Origin: Parasitella parasitica
Taxonomy: Eukaryota > Mucoromycota > Mucoromycetes > Mucorales > Mucoraceae
DNA: 22,456 nt
Direction: 5' to 3'
Assembly: GCA_025201805.1 (NCBI GenBank)
Contig: MU619338.1
Coordinates: 74,757 to 97,212, forward strand
The stretch's first letter is position 1. Every line of letters starts with the position of its first letter. A program made the translations under genes and the position numbers. The notes beneath the pieces were generated by a model, which was not told the DNA's origin, did no database searches, and saw only the letters and a list, made by a program, of their open reading frames with translations. Positions 1 through 9,183 of the stretch are shown here, in pieces.

Positions 1-137
1 AAAAAAAAAAGGATATGTTTATAGCCTCTGTTATGAGGAACCAAACCAACTTGATCGTTATCGCTGTCTTCGTTGTCATTTTGCATCCATTTAGCAGCAG
101 GGAATTGCATAGGAGGAGGATGTGGAGGGTGCGACAT
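1..137 (-). CDS. 5' end of a gene running off the left edge, product unknown
   Basis: An open minus-strand frame starts at an ATG at 137-135 and continues past base 1. It begins MSHPPHPPPMQFPAAKW and then becomes acidic and Asn/Asp-rich (NDNEDSDND). About 45 codons are visible and the last ones run into the T tract opposite the A10 at 1-10, which could be coding (Phe) or the start of an intron. There are no recognisable domains. The gene is divergent from the zinc-finger gene at 373, with 235 bp between the start codons, an arrangement typical of a shared promoter. I chose this start because it is the first ATG after the intergenic gap. The overlapping plus-strand frame at 15-221 has no family features and looks like a shadow. 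The product cannot be named. Confidence 0.4.
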   Translation of the reverse strand, partial: MSHPPHPPPMQFPAAKWMQNDNEDSDNDQVGLVPHNRGYKHILFF

Positions 138-372
138 TGTAAAGCGTATATTGTATGGCAAAAGATTAAAAAAGAAAAAAGAGATTCCTTGAATAAAATT
201 CACCGCATAAGTAACATATGAGACACCTAATGGCACCATGGAAACCAACCGCTTTGGCTCTCCGGGCGAGCTTGAATCCTTGTAGTTTGCGATCCCTCAG
301 TCACAACATCAACAAGTCGAAATAAATGTAACATGTTCAGGTTTCAACAAGTTCTTTCCATATATATTTGGA
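138..372. promoter_or_regulatory. divergent intergenic promoter region
   Basis: This 235-bp gap separates the start codons of the left-edge minus-strand gene and the zinc-finger gene at 373. It must hold both 5' UTRs and promoters if both starts are right. No tRNA or conserved RNA is visible. A short AT-rich stretch (tatatat, about 361-367) lies directly before the 373 start, too close to the ATG to be confidently called a TATA box. Confidence 0.35.
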
Positions 373-2811
373 ATGTCGAAACGGAATAAAATCTCTTATG
401 GAGTGTTGCCAGAAGATGAAGGCTCAGATATGGATGTTTCTTCTGATGACGATGGCACTAATGTCTATCCTGCATCTACGCCACGTCAAGTAAGTAATCC
501 TGTAGTCTAGATAACCGTTGACTCGTTAACGCTGGATTGTATGAATAGACAAGACATAATGATAGCAATCATGACAACCGCAGCAATGTTTGTCAAGAGC
601 AATTGAATTCCTATCAGATCTCGCATGATGGAGAGTCCTCTGTATCGCGTTTGACCTCAAACCCGGCTACTAGTGAAAATTCTGTAGCACAGCGAAATAT
701 GCTCGCCTTTGATTATGCCGAGTCAGATATCGAATCAACCAACTCATTTCATACTGCACCGAGCTCACCCATTGACTTGACATTGAGCGATGAACAGGAT
801 AATGAAAACGCAGATCAGCAACCCGATTTGATTGAGCAACTCCAAAAAGAACATGACGAGTTGACAAAAGAGCTTAAGTCTATCGCTCTAGAGGAAAAGA
901 GACTTGGATTATTGCTCGAGCATAAGAAGGCCAACTTGGAAGCAATCAGAGTTAGAGCATTGGAGCTACAAGTTCGCAGGTCAATTCAAAGGAATAGAAA
1001 AGCAGTAATAATACCTCCCAAGGACAAGGGAAAGAAAAAAGCATCGATAGATACGCACTATGACAGTTTTAGCGGCAATTCTGAAGACGATGAAGATCAA
1101 CCACCCAAGAAAACCATGGCAGTCATCAACACCAAAACTGGTCAGCCAGAAAAGAAAGCTGTGGAGGAACCCAATAACGAGACTAGAGGACGTAATAGGA
1201 AGACAAAGGAGAAGGGGAGAATAGACTCCTCTGTTCCTCAAGATGTGCCTCAAAATGAGTCAATAAAAAAGGCTACCAAGAAAAGTAAAACATACCAACA
1301 GCTTGTCAAACAAAGCCAAATCAAAGGCAATACCTCCATCGGTCAAATGAAAATGTTTTTATGCGATTTGTTTGACAAATTCATGGAAGATGACGAACTT
1401 ACAGCCCCCCAGAGAGGACACTATAAAGAGCTGGTGAAAAAGATTGCAAAGTATGATGAAGACGGTGATGACTATGTGCCAACCATTGGGCCGGTGTCGA
1501 TCAGAAAAAGGAAAACCTTAAAGGCAGAGCCAAAAGCACAGCTCATGTTACCCAAAGCTTTTTATGGCCATCCCGAGAGACTGAACTTTGGTAATTTATA
1601 TGTTGATAGAATCAAGCTTTTAGACGCCTTGAACTGTTCCCGCGTAGATACACCAAAAAATGTCAGACGAGCTACAGCAATATTAAATAGCAAAGGACGT
1701 GGTTTGACAATTGCCGATTTTCAAGACATTATTGTAATTATACCATTTCTCATTGCAGCAAATAGCTAAAGCTTTTTTTTTTTTTTTTTTTTTTTTGCAG
1801 GATTCTCATGGAGAAATCATGAAGAAAGATGAATTGGCAGGATATATCGGTTTAAGGAAGCTCAATAAACTAACATTGATGTACAAAAAAGTGATAGATC
1901 CAAGCTTCGATCCTAATGGTGAACCGTTTAGAAAGGTCAAGGCCAAATCTAAAGCTAAAATGTTAGCAGAAGTTAAGGCTGATCTGAATGAGGCAAGGGA
2001 CATGTGGTTAGAGAAATCACAAAGAAATACTGACAAGTTCTCTGCTTCTATACAGTCAAAGTCAATTGAAAAAAAGCAGAAACATACACTCTACTCTAGT
2101 CAGCGCGATCTTGAAGAAGCTCTAAAAGACGCTGAATCACCAAGTCCTGAAGCTGCTGAGCCGTTTTCCAGCTCACTTTCATCAAATGACTCTACTCCCT
2201 TCATTGCTGATTCTTGCAGCTCTGCTACATCTGCTGTCGATACTCCTGATACTGAAAATGCCACGGATCAGTTATTAGCGAATTCAAGACCTATAACGAC
2301 GATCTCTTATGTTCCAAACAAAACAAGCTTTATTCGCCAGATCATTCCTGCAGCTCAGCAGCCATCAAAAGAAGCATCGCTACAAAGATTATCGCCTAAA
2401 GATAAAAGAAATCCCGTTTCACCACAACCACCACAACCACCACAACCACTTCAACCACGTCAGTCACCGCAACCACAATTGTCTCAATCATCACAATCTG
2501 TGCAAATATCTTTGCCTATACCATCAGTACCAGCACCATTGAATTTCTATGATGGGTCTCCACCCTCAATAAGTAGTAATCCTACAGCAACAACAGCAAT
2601 AACAGCAACAGAAAATCAGCAAGCAAATACGCCAAATCAAAAGACTTCTTCTTTCTTTCAACCTTATCGCTCTGCATTGGACTCGCTTGGTGTATCTCAG
2701 AACTCTGATGTAAGTATTAAAAAAACAGGTATCTTATGTAGAGCAGAAAGCAATGGTGGTGTTTGCAATGACAAATTCTGTCCGGATATGCATTTTTCTG
2801 ATTTCGCTTGA
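373..2811 (+). CDS. Red1/ZFC3H1-like protein with C-terminal zf-C3H1 zinc finger
   Basis: Deduced exons are 373-489, 549-1733 and 1801-2811, giving 770 aa. Introns are GTAAGT...ATAG and GTAATT...T24-GCAG, and both leave complete codons. The N-terminus is acidic and Ser-rich (DMDVSSDDD). A charged coiled-coil-like segment follows (about residues 115-170), then basic Lys/Arg-rich linkers, an acidic patch and a low-complexity Pro/Gln tract (PQPPQPPQPLQP). The last 25 residues hold Cys-x8-Cys-x4-Cys-x3-His (C747, C756, C761, H765) in the context CRAESNGGVCNDKFCPDMH. That pattern matches the 'putative zinc-finger domain' zf-C3H1 (Pfam PF10650 from memory), which in fission yeast Red1 and human ZFC3H1 belongs to factors linking nuclear RNA to exosome decay. 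A role in nuclear RNA surveillance is inference from this finger alone; the rest is too low in complexity to place. Confidence 0.7.
1773..1796 (+). repeat. T24 homopolymer forming the polypyrimidine tract of intron 2
   Basis: Twenty-four consecutive T lie directly before GCAG at 1797-1800, the deduced 3' splice site of the zinc-finger gene. The tract therefore probably serves as the polypyrimidine tract. Its length should make it prone to slippage between isolates. Confidence 0.75.
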
Positions 2812-4086
2812 GATTAATACTAGTTGATCTTATTAATAAAATGTCATAATTGTTATTTTCACTGTATCTTTGTGCATTATTATCAACACAATCATATTGA
2901 AAAAAATAGTTTTTTTTCCGACTACTATTTTATTTCAGTCAAAAAAGCTACTGAATTTTATAGATAAACTTCGATATATACGTCAATCAACGGAAAAGAA
3001 AGTCTGAATCAGATAGCCCTGATCGTTGCAGTATCAGACAAGTCTAAAACATGGCTTGTTAAGTTCTTCAGGCGAAGCTAGAGGTGTTTATGTGCTTTTC
3101 AATAATATAATATACAACAATTTGTTATCTTGTCATTTTGTATCACAATTTAATTATAATTCATAGGAGTCTACTTGGTACATTTGATACTTGGTTAGCA
3201 ACTCTGCGAGAGACAGAGAGAGAGACACCACTCTTTCCCAGGTTTGCTTGTATACCTGCAGCATTTCAATACTTATTGCTGACAGCTTGTTCTGTGGCGG
3301 CATCTTCTTTCAACTCATCAAATGAAGATTGACTACCCCATCAAAGCATTTATCGTCTCTAGACACCCTGTCTTTCCCAAGGTATTCTCTCCATGTTGCT
3401 TCTCTCTACGTGGTGACAGCGTAGCCATGCAGGTGTAATAATCCACCTTACACGATGTATCATACATCAAATAAATATATAATAAGGCACCAATCTTAGT
3501 AGATAGTAGAACCTTAGTGAAAATATCTGTCTCCTATATACGCCTTACGTGATCCTGGATCTTGCGTTTACAGCTTTTTGCTTAATTTGCTTGATAAAAC
3601 ATCAAATGAGTGTATTTATGCCATGGTCATTCAAGAGTTACTTGTAAAAGATGAAATTGACCTGACAGAACATTCCTTGCATATATATCCAAAAAAAAAA
3701 AAAAAAAAAAACGTACACTACAAAGCAGTTGGAAAAACTTGAAAGTAAATTGTAAGCCCTTACAGGGTATAAGCAAGTTGAGATAATCATTGCAAGTAAG
3801 GATATGCCGACACGCAATGAAACATATGAAATATAGAGGCAGTCGTACTATCCAATACGGTATTGCAACAAAATCTCGTGAAATGGGTAGACGTTAAAAG
3901 ATCACAATGTCAGCATGACCCAATACGTACTGCTTTAGCCTTTATCAGTAATTTGGGCTACACTCCTTGCCGATTCCAATCATGATCACAACTGCTAAAA
4001 CGTTCATCATCTTCTGTGACTCGAAAAACACTACTAAAACGCCTGATGGTTGCTAAAATTAAGGGTTTCTCTGTACATTATCACTA
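2812..4086. other. intergenic, 1.28 kb, no supported gene
   Basis: AATAAA at about 2835-2840 follows the zinc-finger gene stop and is a likely polyadenylation signal. An 8-bp inverted repeat (2903-2910 with 2924-2931, AAAATAGT/ACTATTTT) could form a hairpin. A run of 21 A occupies 3691-3711. Similar short strings GACACCACTCTTTCCCAGG (about 3224) and GACACCCTGTCTTTCCCAAGG (about 3362) are 138 bp apart and look like a degenerate duplication. On the minus strand around 3435-3277, two overlapping frames look coding-like but are interrupted (see findings). No tRNA or RNA gene is visible. Confidence 0.6.
3691..3711. repeat. A21 homopolymer
   Basis: Twenty-one consecutive A lie in the gap upstream of the orphan gene, about 375 bp before its start. 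It could be a poly(dA:dT) promoter element or the tail of an old retroposed copy, but no target-site duplication is evident. Confidence 0.7.
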
Positions 4087-5166
4087 ATGGCGAAAGAAAG
4101 AAAACCAATAGCCACTCGCACGAGAAATCGCACAAAATCGCAAGACGGCAATAGTAATACTTCTTCCACTTCTCTCCCTTCTCCTGTAAAAGTAGCAAAT
4201 GGAAAGACACTGTCTAATGCCAAGAAATCTACTAAAGGGGTCAAGATGGCCAAGGTCAAACAAGACCATAAACATCAAGATGGCAAAGAGAATAAAGGTA
4301 AAAAGTCGCTCTAGCAAAAAACCTCGTATATAATACTACATTATATGCTAACGGATGTTATCCAATTTTTAAGACTTACAGTATAAACTTCCTTACTTGC
4401 CGAAATCTAATCTGGACATGTATTTAAAAGAGTTGGATCAATTACCTTTATCTTTTGTACGAGGCACTACGGCTGAAAAGAGAAGGGACATCTTGAGAAA
4501 TGGCCAGGATCAATGCTACGATATGTCCCACTTTACTGTGGATAATGACGATAGTGACAACATCAAAGGGCAACTATCGTCCTTGCTAAATGATAACAAG
4601 GCACCTGATGTCAAGAATTATACAGAGTATTCCACATGTTTACACCGAGCATTTATCAAAAAGCGATATTTATCGGATCAGGAGTGCATGCATCTCGCCA
4701 AATATGTCAATTGTGATTTTTACACACAATCGCTGCAAGAACTAGCAATGTTGATCAAAGACGAATTTTACATGTACCGCATCGATTTCACCCAAAGACA
4801 TCTAAATCATATACGCACAATGAACATAACAGAAGAAGATTTCCTGAAAAATGAGAAGGGACTTGAAAAGGTTCTTGAGCAACAGGTAAAGCAAACATTT
4901 TGCATTTGCCATAAAAACTAACTATTTTATTACAGTTGAACGAGGATTATCTACGCTATTTTTGGGGTAGCTGGATCATAGAACCGTTTGTAGACACTGT
5001 TTCATTTTTTTCAATCAGTGAAAATAAAGATTTGCTTGGCAAAATAACAGCTAGAACCATGATAGAACATTTGAAGTATTTTTTTAATATAATTTCAACA
5101 AACAATTTGGACGAGCAACTAAAGAAGTTGGATAACATGTCAATTGCAGTTATTCTTCCTTCTTGA
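4087..5166 (+). CDS. unrecognised protein, basic N-terminus plus helical domain (orphan)
   Basis: Deduced exons are 4087-4297, 4374-4885 and 4936-5166, giving 317 aa. Intron 2 (GTAAAG...TTACAG) is firm. Intron 1 uses GTAAAA and, to keep frame, the acceptor TTTTTAAG at 4373 rather than the better-looking TTACAG at 4381, which would create an immediate stop. A branch-like GCTAAC lies upstream. The first about 70 residues are Lys/Arg/Ser-rich and probably disordered, suggesting nuclear or nucleic-acid contact. The remainder (from about residue 75) is a non-repetitive, mostly helical-looking domain with scattered aromatics, such as YLRYFWGSWIIEPF. There is no signal peptide, membrane segment or catalytic motif. 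I do not recognise the family. The 3' end overlaps the GEP4 coding sequence on the other strand. If intron 1 is wrong, the gene could start at the ATG at 4418 instead. Confidence 0.65.
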
Positions 5167-5852
5167 GAAATGTGGAAAACCCTTTGTGTGGCGGTGGCTT
5201 CACATTCAACCTCTGTAACAAATCAATCAACCTGAATTCCATACGTCGCATCTATGAAATAAACCCCCCCCCAACCTTTGTAAATAAAACAATCGTTATT
5301 GTAAAATGTACTTACAATTAATGCTGCTTTGTTGTCTCCCTCTTCCGTGATTATTTTCCTCGTCCAAATAGTTAGGTTTCCATTTCGATTGCCAAATAAA
5401 ATATCTGTCAGGATTCGATCGCCAGCAAAAGCAACTTGATCCGCTGGAATAGGTGCTAGTCTTTCTTTAAAAATTTGGCCGCCTGAAGGCTTCTTTTGAT
5501 CATGTCGCAAAACTGCTACGCCCAACGACTCTTCTAATTTTTGAGCCTCTTTATAGTCTTTGTCGTCTCTTGTACCAGCAGAGTTGGAGACGATGAGCAC
5601 ATTTTCCTTTGAGAATGTGTCTTTGCACTCTATCCAAGCCTCTTTAAATAGTGGGTATATCGTTGACACATAAGGCGCTGTTAAACAATTGTCTTTATCG
5701 AACCCAATTGCCTTTATCTTTGCTTGGCTTTTCAGATCCCTGAAATTTATTTGTCGAATATCATCTACAATGATGTGTGGCATAGCAAGACTTGGTTTAA
5801 GCAGGACTCGGAATGCATTTGCTATGCCTGACAAGTTAAGGCTTTGTACCAT
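5150..5852 (-). CDS. GEP4: mitochondrial phosphatidylglycerophosphate phosphatase, GEP4 family
   Basis: Exons 5852-5316 and 5251-5150 give 212 aa; the intron 5315-5252 is GTAAGT...CATAG and phase 0. The enzyme dephosphorylates phosphatidylglycerophosphate to phosphatidylglycerol, a step towards cardiolipin at the matrix face of the mitochondrial inner membrane. HAD-superfamily motifs are all present: FDKDNC (D52, D54) with the nucleophile and acid/base Asp; VSNSAGT (S89-S91) as motif II; the family signature KKP (K120-K121) as motif III; and AGDRILTD (D145, D150) as motif IV. The C-terminal exon MRRMEFRLIDLLQR...PPPHKGF is typical of the family. Length is close to the yeast protein. The stop lies inside the last codons of the opposing orphan gene. 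The intron has a G9 run (plus strand C9 at 5264-5272) near its 3' end. The start at 5852 gives the expected family N-terminus. Confidence 0.93.
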
Positions 5853-5963
5853 GTTTGAATTAATAAAAAAAAAAAAAGGAGTGGATAAAGCAATGTTAAT
5901 TTGGAATTTGCAAGTCAGTGTCTTTTCTCTCTCGCTCTCTTCTCTTTATCTGTGGTATAAATT
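5853..5963. promoter_or_regulatory. 111-bp bidirectional promoter between GEP4 and KDSR
   Basis: Only 111 bp separate the start codons of two diverging lipid-synthesis genes. The gap holds an A13 run (5865-5877), a nucleosome-disfavouring poly(dA:dT) element, and a CT-rich tract (about 5922-5948) just before the KDSR start. The sequence TATAAATT at about 5955-5962 abuts the KDSR ATG and is too close to serve as a TATA box for that start. The shared-promoter role is inferred from geometry. Confidence 0.6.
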
Positions 5964-7118
5964 ATGGGGGTTCCAAGCTGGGTATCAGTGGTTATCGCTT
6001 TGGGAGCTGCTACTGTACTTGCTGTTGCAGGAGACTATATCTACAACAAGTTGACTCGCGTCCCTTTTAAGCCTGTCGGGAAACACTGCTTTATTACGGG
6101 TGGAAGTACAGGGCTAGGAAAGTCTTTGGCAGTTCAATTAGTGAAAGAAGGTGCAGATGTTTGCATTGTTGCTAGAAGAGTCTCAGAATTAGAGACTGCC
6201 GTCGAAGAGATCAAGGTATGTGCTTCGCTTCATTGTTTCGTTTGTACTGAGGGTTGGTTTATGCTATAGTCAAGCCGTCTTAGTGAGAACCAAAAGGTAA
6301 TTTATATCAGTGCTGATGTTACCAATCAAAAAGATGTCGTAAGCGCTTTTGATGAAGCCAAGGTTAAAATGGGTCGCAACCCTGATTTCGTTTGTGCTTG
6401 CGCTGGTGCTTCATACCCAAAGTTCTTTTTAGACCATACCATGGAGGATTTCGAGAAATTAACAACGCTGAATTATCTGGGCCAAGTTTATGTTGCACAT
6501 GTAAGTTGTCATTTTTTTTATTTGTTTTTTCATATGATGGTAATTAAATGGGGTCTACACAGCAAGCTGCACAGCGCATGCGAGATTCCAGCGTTAAAGA
6601 CGGCAAAATTGTTTTTATTTCATCCATGCTGGGTATGCTTAGTTTTGCTGGATGGTCTACGTATTCACCTACAAAATACGCTATTCGTGGATTAGCGGAC
6701 ACTTTGCGCAATGAATTGAAGAGATATAACATTGGCGTGCACATCTTCTTTCCCGGCGGAATCGAATCCCCTGGATTTGATACAGAAAATCTAACGAAGC
6801 CAGAAATTACAAAGATTATTGAAGGAGCCAACACACCTCAAACTGGCGAACAATGCGCCCAGTCTTTGATGTACGGCTTGCGTCAAGGTCAATATATGAT
6901 TGTCACTGATGCTATCAGCCAAGTGCTTCGCTGTGTTGTGCGCGGTGTTAGCCCTACCAATAATTTGGTTCTTGATTACATTTTGGCAACTGTTGGACAA
7001 GTAAGGATGGCGATGTGATATTGTTTATTAGTGATTAACATTACTCTATTAGCCCATCGGGTCTGCTTATGCATTATATATGGATTATGTTGTCAAAAGT
7101 GCCCAATACGAAAAATAA
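5964..7118 (+). CDS. TSC10: 3-ketodihydrosphingosine reductase (TSC10/KDSR)
   Basis: Exons 5964-6215, 6270-6500, 6563-7000 and 7053-7118 give 328 aa, matching yeast Tsc10 and human KDSR in length. The protein reduces 3-ketodihydrosphingosine to dihydrosphingosine with NADPH, the second step of sphingolipid synthesis on the ER membrane. Residues 5-27 form a hydrophobic N-terminal anchor. TGGSTGLG (45-52) is the short-chain dehydrogenase cofactor loop, followed by ARR (70-72), which suits NADP binding. CACAGAS replaces the usual NNAG. SS (181-182), Y195 and K199 (YSPTK) complete the catalytic set. FFPGGIESPGF and a hydrophobic C-terminal segment match the family. All three introns are GT...AG and phase 0. 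The stop is 4 bp from the COX19 stop on the other strand. Confidence 0.94.
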
Positions 7119-7122
7119 AATG

Positions 7123-7530
7123 CTATGTTGCTTTCTTTGCTGTTGAGTGGGGTTGATTTTCTTGTTTATCCTTATGCGTATCACCAAATCCCAGATTACT
7201 CATATCATCTTTATCCATCAAACCGCTAGTAAGAGTTACAGTTTGTTAACTTCAAAAAATTTCATGCAAGTTAAACCTTACTTATCCATGCGACATTGCA
7301 AATATGCTTCAGAGAACTGACGGCAAAATCCGTTGTTATTTTTATTCTCTTTCAAACACTTGACATAATCCTTCATAAAAGTCTTACACTCGCCTAAAAA
7401 ATCTTTTCAATACGAAATCTCGGTAGTTTTCCAATTTTTCAAAAATACCATCATGATCTAACGGAAAGCTTCCCCTCAAAGGAGCCTTTCCTGGCGACGA
7501 TTCGATGTTAGGAGGTCGTCCAAAACTCAT
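7123..7530 (-). CDS. COX19: cytochrome c oxidase assembly factor COX19 (twin CX9C)
   Basis: Exons 7530-7449, 7393-7282 and 7225-7123 give 98 aa, the size of yeast Cox19. It was recovered only by joining three short exons. Introns are GTATTT...TTTTAG and GTAAGG...CTAG. The start MSFGRPP and SFPLDHDGEC are family hallmarks. Two CX9C pairs (C30-C40 and C51-C61) form the coiled-coil-helix-coiled-coil-helix fold that Mia40 oxidises in the intermembrane space, where Cox19 works with Cox11 in copper delivery to cytochrome oxidase. The C-terminal tail after DKDDMSNLGF is polar. The gene is tail-to-tail with KDSR. Its start lies 126 bp after the stop of the upstream exonuclease gene on the same strand. 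Confidence 0.92.
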
Positions 7531-7656
7531 ATTCAAATGTTAAACAGGGGGTGAAAAGCGATATATAACTTATAAATTAAACGTCATAATTCTATGGGTT
7601 TATGCGTACTTTCAAAAGAAACTAAGTGTTATTTACAAATGAAAACCAAAATGGAA

Positions 7657-8938
7657 TCAAGAACGGTTCTTCTTGGTTGCAGCTACAGGGACATTACCGG
7701 TTTTTCCATGTTTTTTGATAATAATCTTAGTAGTAGTTGACGTCGGCAAATTCCTGTTGTTTAACTAGATTATAAATTATACAATTATGAGTTGCACTAG
7801 TATATTTATATATGCAAGATATATTCCACTTACAACTGGATTTTCATGCGATCTTTTTACATCTTTAAAATTGTTGGTTGATGCAGCAGATCTTTGAAGA
7901 TTTTCTTGTGATAAGTGTCTTATATTTATAGGCTTTGATTGATCCCGCATCTTGTCCAAGATAAAGTATAGCTTATATGAAGCCTAGAAATGCATCTAAT
8001 CAGCATTGCCAACCCATACATCAGTCATATTCCAACTTACATAGGCATCGTTAGCAGCATACTTGATTTGCATAGCTGATAATTTTACTTTACTCCAATT
8101 ACTAATTCTGACCTTGCCTTTAGGCATATTTTGATCCATCTAGGTTACAAAATGTTGAGTGATTTTCCATTGTTTGTGATAAAAAAAATTGCAACTTACA
8201 AATATGCCTGCCAATGCACGAAGAGATCTTAAATTTGATTTCTCAAGTTTGGATGATTCTACTGATTCAACAATATCTCTCAATTCCACAAGCCCATTTG
8301 TTTTGATGCCAAAATCACGATACAATTTGAGTCCATCAGCGCCAATGTTGACACCACTCTTTAGCACCTTCTTGTCTTCAAAGAATCGTTTCAATTCATT
8401 AGGAAACGCTTTAAGAGTGAGCTGTTAAAATGATGACTATACTAATCACAACCGTCTTTGTTCGTTACCTTGCATCTGACCGATTTGAAGCAACAAAATG
8501 CTGTTTGCTGAGCAGATTTGAACAAGGGATGTCTTCTTTTCTTGTTGGCCTTTGATAAATGTGGGTGGCCATTCCAAATCCATGCCAAATATCTTTTCAT
8601 TGGCTGCCAAACAGCTTAAGCGATCATTAGCCTCATCCAAGTCTCCAATACACTCAACTTTGTAAAAACTTGGGTACATTAGTTCAGGTAGAGAATCCAG
8701 GTAGGTTTTGAAACGAGCGTTATTCTCGTTTATAAGCTTTTGCCGTTCTAATTTTAAGCGCTGTTTTTCTAATGCTTTCCCATCAATTGTTGTGATAGAT
8801 TGTTGTAATGGATATTCCTCGATATTAGGTGATAGCTTGGCGGCTTTATCATTCATTGCCAGATTGGGCAGCGTACTAATGAAACCATGTCAACATCCCG
8901 TTACAATAGAGAATCTAATCTCTTTACCTTGTTGACAT
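7657..8938 (-). CDS. WRN-like DEDDy 3'-5' exonuclease, stand-alone domain
   Basis: Deduced exons are 8938-8928, 8875-8469, 8408-8200, 8139-8041, 7983-7834 and 7764-7657, giving 327 aa. The first exon is only 11 nt (ATG plus two and two-thirds codons); if it is not real, translation could begin at 8845 or nearby in exon 2. A basic coiled-coil-like leader (about residues 36-57) precedes the exonuclease domain. All DEDDy residues are visible: MDLEWPP (D103, E105) in ExoI, GVNIGADGLKLY (D164) in ExoII and YAANDAY (Y236, D240) in ExoIII. The order and spacing fit the Werner-type exonuclease family rather than RNase D/Rrp6, and no helicase region follows. The C-terminal tail is basic (KIIIKKHGKTG), perhaps for nucleic-acid binding or nuclear entry. 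The acceptor for exon 3 (TTAAAG) and for exon 6 (CTAG, not the nearer ACAG) were chosen to keep frame. The substrate and compartment are not shown by the sequence. Confidence 0.88.
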
Positions 8939-9183
8939 GTTGGCTTTAGCAGTAGCGGTAGTAGATATTAGTGGAATACAGGTTTTGGATAGGTGATATC
9001 TATTACACTGACTCAATATTTTGTTTGACAGTGATATCATAATTTTAAGAGAGAAGAAAAAAGGGAAAGGGGACGAGCAGATTTACGAATGTCGAATTTT
9101 ACACCTGAATTAAATGTGACAGCTACCATACATCAAGCCATCAAGCATACATGAAGCAGAAGCATCGATTTTATATGGCTTTA
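8939..9183 (-). promoter_or_regulatory. promoter region of the exonuclease gene, after the Ariadne stop
   Basis: This 245-bp gap lies between two same-strand genes. It must contain the 3' UTR of the Ariadne gene and the promoter of the exonuclease gene. I see no clear TATA element, only AT-rich sequence, and no RNA gene. Confidence 0.35.

Noticed and set aside
2309-2542. His/Asn-rich ORF (HHNHHNHHNH)
   Set aside because: It is the +1 shadow of the Pro/Gln tract of the zinc-finger gene, inside its third exon.
4298-4381. Orphan-gene intron 1 ending at the stronger acceptor TTACAG (4381)
   Set aside because: With the phase-1 donor at 4298 it makes an immediate in-frame stop; the AAG acceptor at 4373 keeps the frame open.
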